This document shows positions 44,458 through 52,728 of a stretch of 64,000 bases of DNA, in pieces; within the stretch, counting starts at the first letter, position 1; every line of letters starts with the position of its first letter. Where the stretch lies: the NCBI GenBank assembly GCA_046081125.1, contig JBJTVH010000112.1:1-64000 (forward strand), written 5' to 3'. The translations under genes were made by a program, and so were the position numbers. This DNA comes from JBEIFW01 sp046081125. GTDB taxonomy: Bacteria; Actinomycetota; Acidimicrobiia; Acidimicrobiales; Ilumatobacteraceae. The notes below the pieces were generated by a model that was not told the DNA's origin, did no database searches, and worked only from the letters and a program-made list of their open reading frames with translations.

Positions 44458-44463
44458 TAGGGT
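44458..44463 (+). promoter_or_regulatory. Candidate -10 box of a leaderless promoter for the hydrolase gene
   Basis: TAGGGT ends seven bases before the ATG at 44471. TGGACG at 44436-44441 is a weak -35 with a 16-base spacer. No Shine-Dalgarno sequence. Confidence 0.5.
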
Positions 44464-44470
44464 CACACCG

Positions 44471-45343
44471 ATGACGAACGGCGACCCCGATCAGGGCCAG
44501 GAAGTAGCCGACGAGGCGCTCGCCGACGAGGACCTCCGTCCGGTCACCGCACCGGGCTGCTGGCGCGCGCTGAGCGAGAGCCGGGCGCTCTACGAAGCGG
44601 GAGCGTTCGTGGCGGCTTCGCCCGCACTCCGTCTGATCGGTCGTGGCGACCGCCACCCGGTGCTCGTGCTGCCCGGATTCACCGCCACCGACCGATCGAC
44701 GGTCGCGCTGCGCTGGTTCCTTCGGGGCCAGGGCTACTGGGTTCATGGGTGGAGCCTCGGGCGCAACGTCGGGCCGACGCAGCGGATCCTCGACGGACTC
44801 GACGCTCGCATCCAGTACGTCTTCAACCGGCATCGCCGGCCGGTGTCGATCGTCGGCTGGAGCCTCGGCGGCATCTACGCCCGTGAGGTCGCGCGCCGGC
44901 ATCCCGACGCCGTGCGCCAGGTGATCACGCTCGGCAGCCCCTTCCGGATGCGCCCGGACCAGGATCGCTCCAACGCGCAACGGATGTGGGAGGCGATGCG
45001 CCCCGCCTTCGCCGACGACTTGGGTTCGATGCTGATCCCCGAGTCCCGCAAGACGCCGTTGCACGTCCCGGCGACCTCGATCTACAGCCGACGAGACGGC
45101 GTCGTCGCTTGGCACACCTGCCTGGAGACCGTCGGACCGTTCCGAGAGAACATCGAGGTGACCGGAACGCACAACGGGATGGGCTGGAACCCTGCGGTGC
45201 TGTACGCGATCGGCGATCGGCTGGCGCAGCCCGAGGGCGACTGGCGGCCGTTCCAGGCGCCGTTGTTCCTGCGGTCCTGGTACCCGCGCGCTGCCTCCTA
45301 CGAGCAGGAGCGCAGGAGACGGAGCAACGTCGCCGTGGCCTGA
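44471..45343 (+). CDS. Alpha/beta-hydrolase, lipase/esterase-like
   Basis: A 290-residue alpha/beta-hydrolase. The oxyanion region HPVLVLPGFTATD, nucleophile elbow GWSLGG, an acid in SRRDGVVAW and a His in TGTHNGMGWNP form a plausible triad. The fold resembles bacterial PGAP1/triacylglycerol-lipase-like proteins without a signal peptide. Substrate unknown. Start ATG 44471 is likely leaderless. The last 46 bases overlap the end of the convergent Rieske gene. Confidence 0.85.
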   Translation: MTNGDPDQGQEVADEALADEDLRPVTAPGCWRALSESRALYEAGAFVAASPALRLIGRGDRHPVLVLPGFTATDRSTVALRWFLRGQGYWVHGWSLGRNVGPTQRILDGLDARIQYVFNRHRRPVSIVGWSLGGIYAREVARRHPDAVRQVITLGSPFRMRPDQDRSNAQRMWEAMRPAFADDLGSMLIPESRKTPLHVPATSIYSRRDGVVAWHTCLETVGPFRENIEVTGTHNGMGWNPAVLYAIGDRLAQPEGDWRPFQAPLFLRSWYPRAASYEQERRRRSNVAVA

Positions 45344-46422
45344 CCGGCGTCGACGCCTGCGTCGAGCTGCTCACGTACGAACGCATGGAAGTGTTCGAGG
45401 CCGTCCTCGAGCGGTGACTGGTACGGGCCGCGCTCGTCTCGGCCCTCTCGTTGGAGTGCGGCGCGGCCCGCCTGCATCCGTTCGATGATCACCCGGTCCT
45501 CGTCGGCGGTCTCTCCGTAGGCGGCCTGCTGAGCGGGGGCGAAACCCGGGTCGATAGCGAGGAGGTCGCGTGGGTAGAAGAACTCGACGACGTTGGTGAA
45601 CCGCTCCGGGCCGTCGGGTACGACGGTGGACACCACCATCGTGTGCGGGTACCACTCCACCGTGACGTTCGGAAAGTAGGTCGCCCAGACGGCCGAGTAG
45701 GCGAGTTCGCCCGGCTCGCTGTGGCGGGCGACGTGTTCGTGCCAGCGCCGATAGGCGGGCGAGCCCGGGCGCTGGAGCCTAGCGGTCACGCCCACCCACT
45801 GCACGCTGCCCCACGGTGCAGTCGTCCAACGGAGCTGCTCGCAGTCGGTGAAACCCCGGAGCCCAGGGTGGAACGGGCCCACGTGGAGGTCCTCGAGGTA
45901 CACCTCGACGAACGTCTTCCAGTTCGCCTCGTACCGTTCGATCTCGACGTGCTGGCGGACCCAGTCTTCGGCCGTGAACAGGTGGTCGATACCCAGGGGA
46001 GCGAGGTCGCGAGCGACGTCGCGGGGTCCGGTGAACAGCAGACCGTGATGCTCCTGGACCGGCCGGGTGGGCAGCCCGAGCGACGGGAGTTCGGCGAAGC
46101 GGGGCGCAGAACGCAGCGAGCCGTCCAGGTCGTACGTCCAGCGGTGCAGCGGACACACCAGCGATCGCCCATTGCCGCAACGGTCGACGATGGTGGCTTG
46201 TCGGTGGCGGCAGACGTTCGACACGAGGCGGTGGTGGCCGCCGTCGTTGACGATGAGCCAGCCGGGCCCGGCGACGGGGGACACCGAGCGGTCGCCGGGG
46301 GTGGGAACCGACTGCGTGTGCCCGACGTAACCCGGTCCCGCTTCGAACAGTGCAACCTGCTCGCGCGTCCACACGGACGGTTCGAAGTACCAGGACACCG
46401 GGAGCGCGGTCGAGGAACGCAT
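45298..46422 (-). CDS. Rieske oxygenase alpha-subunit-like protein
   Basis: Second Rieske protein, about 374 residues. The cluster ligands are in VCRHRQA and CPLHRWTYDL, and the mononuclear iron site is in EVYLEDLHVGPFHPGL. It differs from the operonic Rieske protein at 30026-31213 in length and active-site spacing. I start at ATG 46422 (MRSSTALPVSW); a TTG four codons earlier (46434) is possible. No reductase nearby. The C-terminus overlaps the convergent hydrolase gene by 46 bases, tail to tail. Confidence 0.86.
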   Translation of the reverse strand: MRSSTALPVSWYFEPSVWTREQVALFEAGPGYVGHTQSVPTPGDRSVSPVAGPGWLIVNDGGHHRLVSNVCRHRQATIVDRCGNGRSLVCPLHRWTYDLDGSLRSAPRFAELPSLGLPTRPVQEHHGLLFTGPRDVARDLAPLGIDHLFTAEDWVRQHVEIERYEANWKTFVEVYLEDLHVGPFHPGLRGFTDCEQLRWTTAPWGSVQWVGVTARLQRPGSPAYRRWHEHVARHSEPGELAYSAVWATYFPNVTVEWYPHTMVVSTVVPDGPERFTNVVEFFYPRDLLAIDPGFAPAQQAAYGETADEDRVIIERMQAGRAALQREGRDERGPYQSPLEDGLEHFHAFVREQLDAGVDAGQATATLLRLLRSCS

Positions 46423-46611
46423 GAGCACGTTCAACCTAGGGTCGCGGCGACCGCCGACGGCGGTGAGGTGACCACCTGAGGGGTCGAGATGCGTCGCACA
46501 GGGCGACGATCACCGCAAGAACGGTCGCCGCACCGGCCACGAACAGACCTTCCGTGGTCCTGGCCACCGGGTCACGGGTGGATCACGCGTTCATGATTCC
46601 GAAGACTTCGA
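46423..46611. other. Intergenic region with a possible 43-codon membrane ORF
   Basis: No RNA gene or terminator is evident in these 189 bases. On the minus strand, GTG 46567 to TAG 46436 encodes 43 residues with one hydrophobic stretch (GLFVAGAATVLAVIVALC) and an Arg-rich tail. There is no ribosome site, so it is only a possibility. Confidence 0.25.
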
Positions 46612-48363
46612 TCAGGGGACGGACACCACGGTGACTGTGCCTGCGGCTCCGTCGAGGGTGACGATCGCACCGTCGGGGATGCGGCGGGTGGCGTCGATCA
46701 CCGAGACGGCGCAGGGAATCCCGAGCTCCCGGCTCGCGATCGCCGCATGGCTCGCCACCGCCCCGACCTCGCTCACCACTCCGGCAACGGCGAGGAACAG
46801 CGGGGTCCACGACGGGTCGGTGGTCGGCGCGATCATCACGTCGCCCGGCTCGAGGTCGTCGATCGAACCGGGGTCGAGCACCACCCGGGCCCGGCCGGTG
46901 ACGGTGCCCGGCGACGCTGCGCTTCCCTGCAGGACCTCCCCTGCGGCCACGGTGGGTGTGCCGGCGTGGGCGGCACCGCGATGCGGCCAGGCCGACAGCG
47001 GGGGCACGGGCGTCCCGTGCGAGATGATGTACGGCGGTTCGAGATCGGCGAGCTGCACGAACACGGCCTCCCGGGCGCGCAGCGTGTCGAGCATCCCGCT
47101 CCCGTCAGCGACGAAGTCGTCGAGTTCGTGGCCGAGCAGCTGGAAGACCTGCTCGGCATGGTCGAGCTGTCCGCTCGCTGCACGGCGCCGGCCGAGCTCG
47201 CGCAAGCACAGGCGTGCCTCGTGGAGCACGGTGATCACGGCGTCCTTGCCCTGCTCGCGCATCGCCAGCCATGCAGCAGCGGACGCCGCGCCGGCCTGGA
47301 GCGTTCCCTGGGTCTCGGGGTCGCCGGCGAGTGCGTCGGAGAGCTCGCCGAGTAGGCGGACCCGTTCGGCCGCTGCGGTGGTGGCGGCCGAACGGGGCGA
47401 GCGGGCATCGTCCTGTCGCCGGAGGTGGTCGAGCATGCCGAGCGGGATGGTCGGATCGGTGCCCCAGCTCGCCGCACCGAGGTCCCACTCGTTGGGACCC
47501 CGGTGGCCGAACCGCGCCAACAGGTCCTCGACGCCACGTCGAAAGCCCGTTGCCTCGGCGCTGGTCCCCAGGCGGTCGAGGAGTCCGGGGATCCCGGCGT
47601 CGAAGAGCCCCTGGAGCTCCGCCGAGTTGCGGATCGTCCGGGAGAGGTCCCACATGGCGAGGGAGAGGTCGGCGGAGGCCACGCCGCCCACCGCCGACAG
47701 CACGCGCACGGCGTCGTCGGCCCTACCGAGCGCTCCGCACACGGCCTGCACGGCTCCAGCGCCGAGGGACGAACCGAGGCACACCTCGCAGTACGGGACC
47801 CAGACCTCCGAGACGATCGAGATCATCTCCCGGATCCGCCACAGCAGCCCGTGATCGGCCACCCCGGCGAGGTCTGGGCGGGCACGCCGGGCCTGCTGCG
47901 CGGCGAGGACGGCGTCGTTGTGCCGACGGTACGGCTTGGCCGACATCACGAACGCCATTGATTCGCCGAGACGCCCGGCATGCACCGGCGATTCGTCGGC
48001 GGGATCCGGTTGGTAGGTAGGTACGCCGGGACGGCTGCCGAAGTAGGCGTTGTCGATGAGGTCCGGCGACGCCCCCGGCATGCGAACACCCATGACGCGG
48101 GGCAGCGAGAGCTGGTTGTAGAAGTAGCCGCCCCAGTTCCCGAAGACCTCCGGGGGATCGAGGACGAACTCGGTGTGGTCGACGACCCCGTAGTCCACGA
48201 ACCCTTCGGCCACGCCGGGGATCACACCCCGTACCCATCCGAGGCTCCAACCCAACGGGGTGAACGGGGCCGGTCCGACCTCGTCGGCGTTGGCCCGCGT
48301 GTAGTGGGGGAACCGCGAACTCGTCGCCGTGTCGGTGATCCAGCGATCGGGGAGCGCCACCAT
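46612..48363 (-). CDS. PEP-utilising (phosphohistidine) enzyme lacking an ATP-binding domain
   Basis: A 583-residue protein whose last 80 residues are a PEP-utiliser swivelling domain with the phosphorylatable His in EVGAVASHAAIASRELGIP. The preceding region (about 20-480) resembles the substrate-binding part of rifampicin phosphotransferase-like enzymes (GWVRGVIPGVAEGFVDYGVV, GYFYNQLSLPRVMGVRMPG). The N-terminal ATP-grasp domain that normally phosphorylates the His is missing, so a separate partner must supply it, as in phenylphosphate synthase. Start ATG 48363; a TTG nine bases earlier is possible. Likely in an operon with the SnoaL and ATPase genes. Confidence 0.82.
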   Translation of the reverse strand: MVALPDRWITDTATSSRFPHYTRANADEVGPAPFTPLGWSLGWVRGVIPGVAEGFVDYGVVDHTEFVLDPPEVFGNWGGYFYNQLSLPRVMGVRMPGASPDLIDNAYFGSRPGVPTYQPDPADESPVHAGRLGESMAFVMSAKPYRRHNDAVLAAQQARRARPDLAGVADHGLLWRIREMISIVSEVWVPYCEVCLGSSLGAGAVQAVCGALGRADDAVRVLSAVGGVASADLSLAMWDLSRTIRNSAELQGLFDAGIPGLLDRLGTSAEATGFRRGVEDLLARFGHRGPNEWDLGAASWGTDPTIPLGMLDHLRRQDDARSPRSAATTAAAERVRLLGELSDALAGDPETQGTLQAGAASAAAWLAMREQGKDAVITVLHEARLCLRELGRRRAASGQLDHAEQVFQLLGHELDDFVADGSGMLDTLRAREAVFVQLADLEPPYIISHGTPVPPLSAWPHRGAAHAGTPTVAAGEVLQGSAASPGTVTGRARVVLDPGSIDDLEPGDVMIAPTTDPSWTPLFLAVAGVVSEVGAVASHAAIASRELGIPCAVSVIDATRRIPDGAIVTLDGAAGTVTVVSVP

Positions 48364-48421
48364 AAGCCCCAAAGCTTACGAAAGGTCCCCGTCGGCGCGC
48401 GCCATGCAGCGGAGGTTTCCG

Positions 48422-48871
48422 TCAGCGGCGGCGGGTGAGGGCCGGATTTCCTTCCGTCCAGGACACGGTCAGCACTCGGCGCCGGATCCGCCAGCCGGCC
48501 GACGTTCGCACGACGTCGTCGTGGTAGGTCCCCGCGACGATCCAATGGGGTCCACCCTCGGCACCCTCGATGACGTGTTGGGCCGTGAAGTAGCAGCGGT
48601 GGCGAGCCTGACCGTCGCCGAGGAGCGTGACCTCGTGGCACCCGTTGAGGTGGTGGCTTGCGTCGAGGGGCGACAGCGCCCCGCTGCATCGCGCCACGAT
48701 CGCGTCCGGGCCGTCGCACTCGACGCCGCCGAGCACGGCGGTCGCGTCGTCGGTGAACACCGTTCGTAACCCGTCCCAATCTCGGGTGTCGAGGCTCCAC
48801 GCGTACCGCACGGCCAGGGCCTGGATCTCGCGCTCGTCGAGGAGGCGCTGCAACAGCTCGTCGGTGCTCAT
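48422..48871 (-). CDS. SnoaL-like / NTF2-like small protein
   Basis: A 149-residue cone-shaped alpha+beta-barrel protein of the SnoaL/NTF2-like superfamily. EREIQALAVRYAWSLDTRDWDGLRTVF at the N-terminus, SHHLNGCHEV in the middle and GWRIRRRVLTVSWTEG at the end match the family. Members act as cyclases, isomerases or hydratases, or merely bind ligands. Start ATG 48871; GGAGG is ten bases upstream, and a GTG at 48889 is an alternative. It sits 45 bases after the ATPase gene and 58 before the PEP-utilising gene. Confidence 0.85.
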   Translation of the reverse strand: MSTDELLQRLLDEREIQALAVRYAWSLDTRDWDGLRTVFTDDATAVLGGVECDGPDAIVARCSGALSPLDASHHLNGCHEVTLLGDGQARHRCYFTAQHVIEGAEGGPHWIVAGTYHDDVVRTSAGWRIRRRVLTVSWTEGNPALTRRR

Positions 48872-48916
48872 GCCGGTGGATCCTCCCACGGCGGGCCGAT
48901 CCGTCGGGGCGTTCGC

Positions 48917-50053
48917 TCACCGGCTCCGGAGGTAGCGGTCGAGCAGCGGCAGGGCGAGGCAGAGTCGCTCGCCGTCGGGGTAGAGCACGCCGCGCCGCAC
49001 CAGCGTGCCGCAGCGGGGAGCCAGCGCCGAGCGCTCGGGCGTGAACCAGTCGGGATCGCCGAGCAGGTGCGCGACCGCCGGGAAGGTGGCCTGCTCGCCG
49101 AGGTCGGCGACCCCGCGCACGATCCGGGTCTCGTCGGCGTCGAGCGAGTCGAGTACGGGGCCGAAGAAGCGGGTCGCGAGCGCATGCTCGGCAGCCAGGA
49201 CGGATCCGAGCACGTCGTCGGCGGTGATCCGGGCCGGTGCGGTCGGACCAGGCCACGCTGCGCCTGCCATCGCCTGCACGAACCACGGCACTCCGGCGCA
49301 TCGTCGGGCGATCGCCCGCAGCGCAGCTTCGTCGATCGTGACGCCGGCGGCCTCGCAGGGTCGGCGTACGGCGTCGACCACGGCCGCCGCATCGAGGCGG
49401 GGCAGGCCGACCTCGGAACAGACCGTCCCTCGGGGGATCGTGCCCGGCAGGCCACAGAGCACGACCGTCGCCCGCGACGGTTCCCGGCCGGCGCTCGCAA
49501 CGGCGTCGAGTACGGCGCGACGGTCGTCGGCCGGCGCGTGGTGGGCGTCGTCGATCAGGACGACCGGTCCGCCGCGCAGGTCGTCGTCGGTTGCGGCGCG
49601 ACCGGCGGCCCGCAGCGCGCCGGCCAGCACTGCAGAAGGTCCGCCGGCTCCGAGATCGGCCGGTGGGGTGTCGAGCGGAAGGTCGGCGCCCGCTGCGATG
49701 GCAAGGGCGCGGGCCTCGGCCAGCTGCGGTGCGGGGGAGCGCCCGGCGCGCCGGGCGCGGTGGAGGGCGGCGGCCGCCAGGCCTCGCGCCACCTCGAGCA
49801 TCAGTTCGCCGCCGGCGCCGAGCGGTACGACCACCGGGCTCCACCCGTGGCTGCGGACCTGACGTGCGACCTCGTGGAGGAACACGGTCTTGCCCATGCC
49901 ATGGCGTGCCGTCACCAACAGGGGCGGCATCGCCACCCCGTCGGCCAGAGCCAGGAGGTGTCGGATCACCTCGGTCAACTCCGCGTCCCTGCCGGTCAAG
50001 GCCGGCGGCCGGACACCGTCACCCGCCTCGAAGGGGTTCGGGCCGCTCGACAC
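48917..50053 (-). CDS. AAA/STAND-like ATPase of unknown function
   Basis: A 378-residue ATPase. Walker A is ARHGMGKTVFLHEVARQV (about 45-55), Walker B is GPVVLIDDAHH, and GCR-like GVPWFVQAMAG follows; the layout resembles STAND/ORC-type regulators (ATPase plus winged helix). The C-terminal part (FPAVAHLLGDPDWF...LLDRYLRSR) could be a winged-helix DNA-binding domain, but this is uncertain. Start GTG 50053 is preceded by a TACAGT box seven bases upstream and no Shine-Dalgarno sequence. It heads the SnoaL/PEP-utiliser group. Confidence 0.75.
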   Translation of the reverse strand: MSSGPNPFEAGDGVRPPALTGRDAELTEVIRHLLALADGVAMPPLLVTARHGMGKTVFLHEVARQVRSHGWSPVVVPLGAGGELMLEVARGLAAAALHRARRAGRSPAPQLAEARALAIAAGADLPLDTPPADLGAGGPSAVLAGALRAAGRAATDDDLRGGPVVLIDDAHHAPADDRRAVLDAVASAGREPSRATVVLCGLPGTIPRGTVCSEVGLPRLDAAAVVDAVRRPCEAAGVTIDEAALRAIARRCAGVPWFVQAMAGAAWPGPTAPARITADDVLGSVLAAEHALATRFFGPVLDSLDADETRIVRGVADLGEQATFPAVAHLLGDPDWFTPERSALAPRCGTLVRRGVLYPDGERLCLALPLLDRYLRSR

Positions 50054-50060
50054 GGTCGCA

Positions 50061-50066
50061 ACTGTA
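50061..50066 (-). promoter_or_regulatory. Candidate -10 box of a leaderless promoter for the ATPase gene
   Basis: Minus-strand TACAGT ends seven bases before the GTG at 50053. No Shine-Dalgarno sequence is present in the seven bases. Confidence 0.5.
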
Positions 50067-50123
50067 CGGGCGGTGCTCCGTGTGGACTGCGGACATCGAC
50101 GGCGCAGATGGCACGATCCGGCC

Positions 50124-50963
50124 ATGGACCCTGATCCGTTGTCGGCCTTCGCGTCCGGTCTGTTCGCCGGCCAGGTGGTGCTCGTAACGGGTGGTGGGCG
50201 CGGGATCGGGCGCCGCACGGCGCTGGCGTTCGCCCGCCTTGGTGCCGATGTCGTGATCGCCGCCCGCGATGGGGCTCGCCTCGAGCGAACCCGCGCCGAG
50301 ATCGAAGCGATCGGCGTCTCCTGCCTGGCCGTGCCGATGTCCATTCGCGACCTCGACCAGGTGGATGCGCTGCGGGACTCGGTCGTCGGCGCGTTCGGGC
50401 GCGTGGACCATCTCGTCAACAACGCCGGCGGGCAGTTCCCGGCTCGGCCCTCCGAGATCACCGACAAGGGGTGGCGCTCGGTGGTGGATCTGAACCTGAA
50501 CGGCACGTGGAACATGTGCAGCCGGATCGTGCCGGTGATGCGCACGACCGGCGGACGGTCCGTCGTGAACGTCGTGCACAACCAGGTCATGGACCGCGGT
50601 GCGGTCCTGTTCGCCCACTCCGGCGCCGCCCGCAGCGGCGTGGTGTCGCTCACGCGGACGATGGCGCTGCATCTGGCCCGCGACGGGATCACGGTCAACG
50701 CCCTCGCCCCGGGCCCCGTCGACACCGAGGGCTTCCGGGAGGACGAGGTGGCCAACATCGCCGAGGACACGACGGCCTACACCGCCCAGGTCGTGCGGGA
50801 CACGCCGATCGGCCGGCTGCAGCACCCCGACGAGGTCGCCGCCCACATCCTGTTCCTCTGCTCGCCAGCGGCGCGCAGCATCACGGGACAGTTGCTGGTC
50901 GCCGACGGCGGCCATTCGATGGGAAACCAGTCGGCCGTCTTCGGGCCCGACGTGGAGTGGTGA
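50124..50963 (+). CDS. SDR oxidoreductase of the PECR (trans-2-enoyl-CoA reductase) type
   Basis: A 279-residue SDR-fold protein. The cofactor loop TGGGRGIGRR and NNAGGQF are clear. The usual Tyr-x3-Lys is replaced by SGAAR within AHSGAARSGV, which matches the peroxisomal trans-2-enoyl-CoA reductase (PECR) group rather than alcohol dehydrogenases; SDKGW-like (TDKGWRSVVDLNLNGTW) also agrees. It would reduce a 2-enoyl-CoA with NADPH. Start ATG 50124; a CACGAT box six bases upstream is a weak leaderless -10. It is divergent from the ATPase gene and upstream of the Liv cluster, but its link to transport is unknown. Confidence 0.88.
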   Translation: MDPDPLSAFASGLFAGQVVLVTGGGRGIGRRTALAFARLGADVVIAARDGARLERTRAEIEAIGVSCLAVPMSIRDLDQVDALRDSVVGAFGRVDHLVNNAGGQFPARPSEITDKGWRSVVDLNLNGTWNMCSRIVPVMRTTGGRSVVNVVHNQVMDRGAVLFAHSGAARSGVVSLTRTMALHLARDGITVNALAPGPVDTEGFREDEVANIAEDTTAYTAQVVRDTPIGRLQHPDEVAAHILFLCSPAARSITGQLLVADGGHSMGNQSAVFGPDVEW

Positions 50964-51031
50964 GCACCTCGCGACCCTGTTAGAACGAGGGGGCGCGGTG
51001 CCCGGGGGGCCCGCGTCGACAAGGGGGAACC

Positions 51032-52594
51032 ATGAGGAGATCCGTACGGCTTCACGGCGCCGTCGCGCTGGTCGCCGCCCTCGGCCTCGTCGCTGCTGCC
51101 TGCGTTGACGATTCGTCGAGCAGCGGAGCGTCCACGACCGCCGCCGCATCCACCACGGCTGCTGCGTCCACGACGGCTGCCGCGTCCACCACGACGGCGG
51201 CCGGTGGCGCGACCACGACCGCCGCCGGTGGCGGGTCGGGGAGCACCTGGTGCGCCGACCCGATCGACACCTCGATCGACAAGGTGAACGGCACCAACGC
51301 CGGGGCGGCCAAGTGGGTCCTGCAGTGCGCCGAGAAGAAGCCGCTGAAGGCCGCCGGCGATCCGATCGTGCTCGCCGCCATCACGCCCGAGGGTGACCCC
51401 GCAGGCACCTTCCCCGAGTGGCAGAGCGCTTCGAAGGCAGCGATCGAGTTCCTCAACCAGGAACTCGGTGGGATCGGTGCGGACTACAAGACCGGCAAGC
51501 CCGGTCGCCCGCTGAAGATCGAGTTCTGCGCCACGGCGATCAACCCGTCCGACGTGACGAAGTGCGCCAACGAGCTGGCGGCCAAGAAGCCGTTTGCCGT
51601 GCTGCGCAACATCAACTTCTTCGGCAACGACATCCCGATCTTCCAGGCCGCCAACATCCCGGTGGTCTCGGCGAGCCTCGTGACCGTTCCGGACTTCACC
51701 ACGCCGGGCACCATCGGCATCGCGAGCGGCGCCGGCTGCGTCGGCCAGCACACCGCGCTCGTGGATGCGATCACCAAGGATCTCGGCAAGAAGCGCATCG
51801 CCGTGCCGTGGGCCGACACGCCCCCTGGCGTGGTCTGCTACCACGACCTGGAGAAGAAGCCGCTGCGCATCCTCGCTGGCAAGGTCGACGGTGACCCGGC
51901 GGTGAAGGGCAAGATCGCCGGCCTCGAGGACATCGGCGTGCCGATCAAGCCCGCCACCCCGGACATCACCGCCCAGGTGCAGCAGGTCCTCGACTTCAAG
52001 CCGGACGGCATCATCTTCTCGGCGCAGAGCGCCGACTGCTGGAACTTCGTCAACACCCTCGGCAAGCTCGGGTGGACGCCGACGAAAATCCCGTTGGTGA
52101 TGTCCGGTGCCTGCGTCGACGACCAGAAGGCGCTCGACGCCGGCGACCTGTCGAAGGGGATCTACTTCCTCGGCGCGAGCCCGGCCCGGGCCGACCAGAC
52201 GGATCCCTTCCTCGCCTACCAGGGCAAGGTGCTCGCCGACAAGATCGGGAAGTACGGCAAGAAGGAGGACGCGACGAAGGGCTTCGGCATCAGCGGGTTC
52301 AACTCCACGATGACCACGGCGATGCTGCTGAGCCGCTCGGCCGAGAAGGCCGGCGGGCTCGACAAGCTCACCCAGAAGGCCTTCGTGGACTACTCGCTGG
52401 CCACCACCTTCGAGCACGCCTACGCCGGCACGCCGCTGAACTGTGCCGGGGCCCCGGCGCCCTACACCGCCGCGTGCTCGCCGTTCGCCAACCTCACGCA
52501 GTGGGACGGCGCGAAGTACATCACCAAGCGCGCCAACGTGAACGGTGTCTACCTGGTGAAGGGCACCAAGATCGACACCGGCTCGGGCAGCTGA
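51032..52594 (+). CDS. Branched-chain-type ABC importer receptor lipoprotein (paralogue 1)
   Basis: Substrate-binding lipoprotein of 520 residues (Peripla_BP_6/LivJ-like). Signal peptide ends in a lipobox LVAAAC with lipidated Cys24, followed by an Ala/Thr/Ser/Gly linker (about 25-70) made of STTAAA repeats, then the ligand-binding fold starting TWCADPIDTS. Ten cysteines besides Cys24 are shared in position with the two paralogues in the window, suggesting disulfides. GGGGGA lies upstream of the ATG. The central region (INFFGNDIPIFQAANIPVVSAS) differs most from paralogues 2 and 3, so the ligand probably differs. The true ligand is unknown. Confidence 0.92.
   Translation: MRRSVRLHGAVALVAALGLVAAACVDDSSSSGASTTAAASTTAAASTTAAASTTTAAGGATTTAAGGGSGSTWCADPIDTSIDKVNGTNAGAAKWVLQCAEKKPLKAAGDPIVLAAITPEGDPAGTFPEWQSASKAAIEFLNQELGGIGADYKTGKPGRPLKIEFCATAINPSDVTKCANELAAKKPFAVLRNINFFGNDIPIFQAANIPVVSASLVTVPDFTTPGTIGIASGAGCVGQHTALVDAITKDLGKKRIAVPWADTPPGVVCYHDLEKKPLRILAGKVDGDPAVKGKIAGLEDIGVPIKPATPDITAQVQQVLDFKPDGIIFSAQSADCWNFVNTLGKLGWTPTKIPLVMSGACVDDQKALDAGDLSKGIYFLGASPARADQTDPFLAYQGKVLADKIGKYGKKEDATKGFGISGFNSTMTTAMLLSRSAEKAGGLDKLTQKAFVDYSLATTFEHAYAGTPLNCAGAPAPYTAACSPFANLTQWDGAKYITKRANVNGVYLVKGTKIDTGSGS
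51128..51199 (+). repeat. Four 18-bp units encoding the STTAAA linker
   Basis: Units at 51128, 51146, 51164 and 51182, each of the form GCG-TCC-ACC/ACG-ACS-GCY-GCY. They encode the flexible linker between the lipid anchor and the binding fold. Synonymous differences show they are not a very recent expansion. Confidence 0.8.
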
Positions 52595-52626
52595 ACCCGA
52601 TCCGACACGTCGGTCCACCATGACCG

Positions 52627-52660
52627 GCAAGGGGCCACGCTCTTGGGCGTGGCCCCTTGC
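52627..52660. terminator. Perfect 14-bp hairpin after receptor gene 1
   Basis: Arms 52627-52640 and 52647-52660 are exact complements over a six-base loop, 32 bases after the stop. No U-tract follows; such hairpins are proposed terminators or 3' stabilisers in actinobacteria. Confidence 0.75.
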
Positions 52661-52728
52661 GCGCCCGTGGGATGATGTCGGCACCCGGTGCTGCGGGGGC
52701 AGCACGAGTCCATCACTTGGGGGACCAA

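Noticed and set aside
46436..46567. A 43-codon ORF encoding a small membrane protein.
   Set aside because: It has a plausible hydrophobic stretch but no ribosome site or -10 spacing and no known homologue; kept only as a note.
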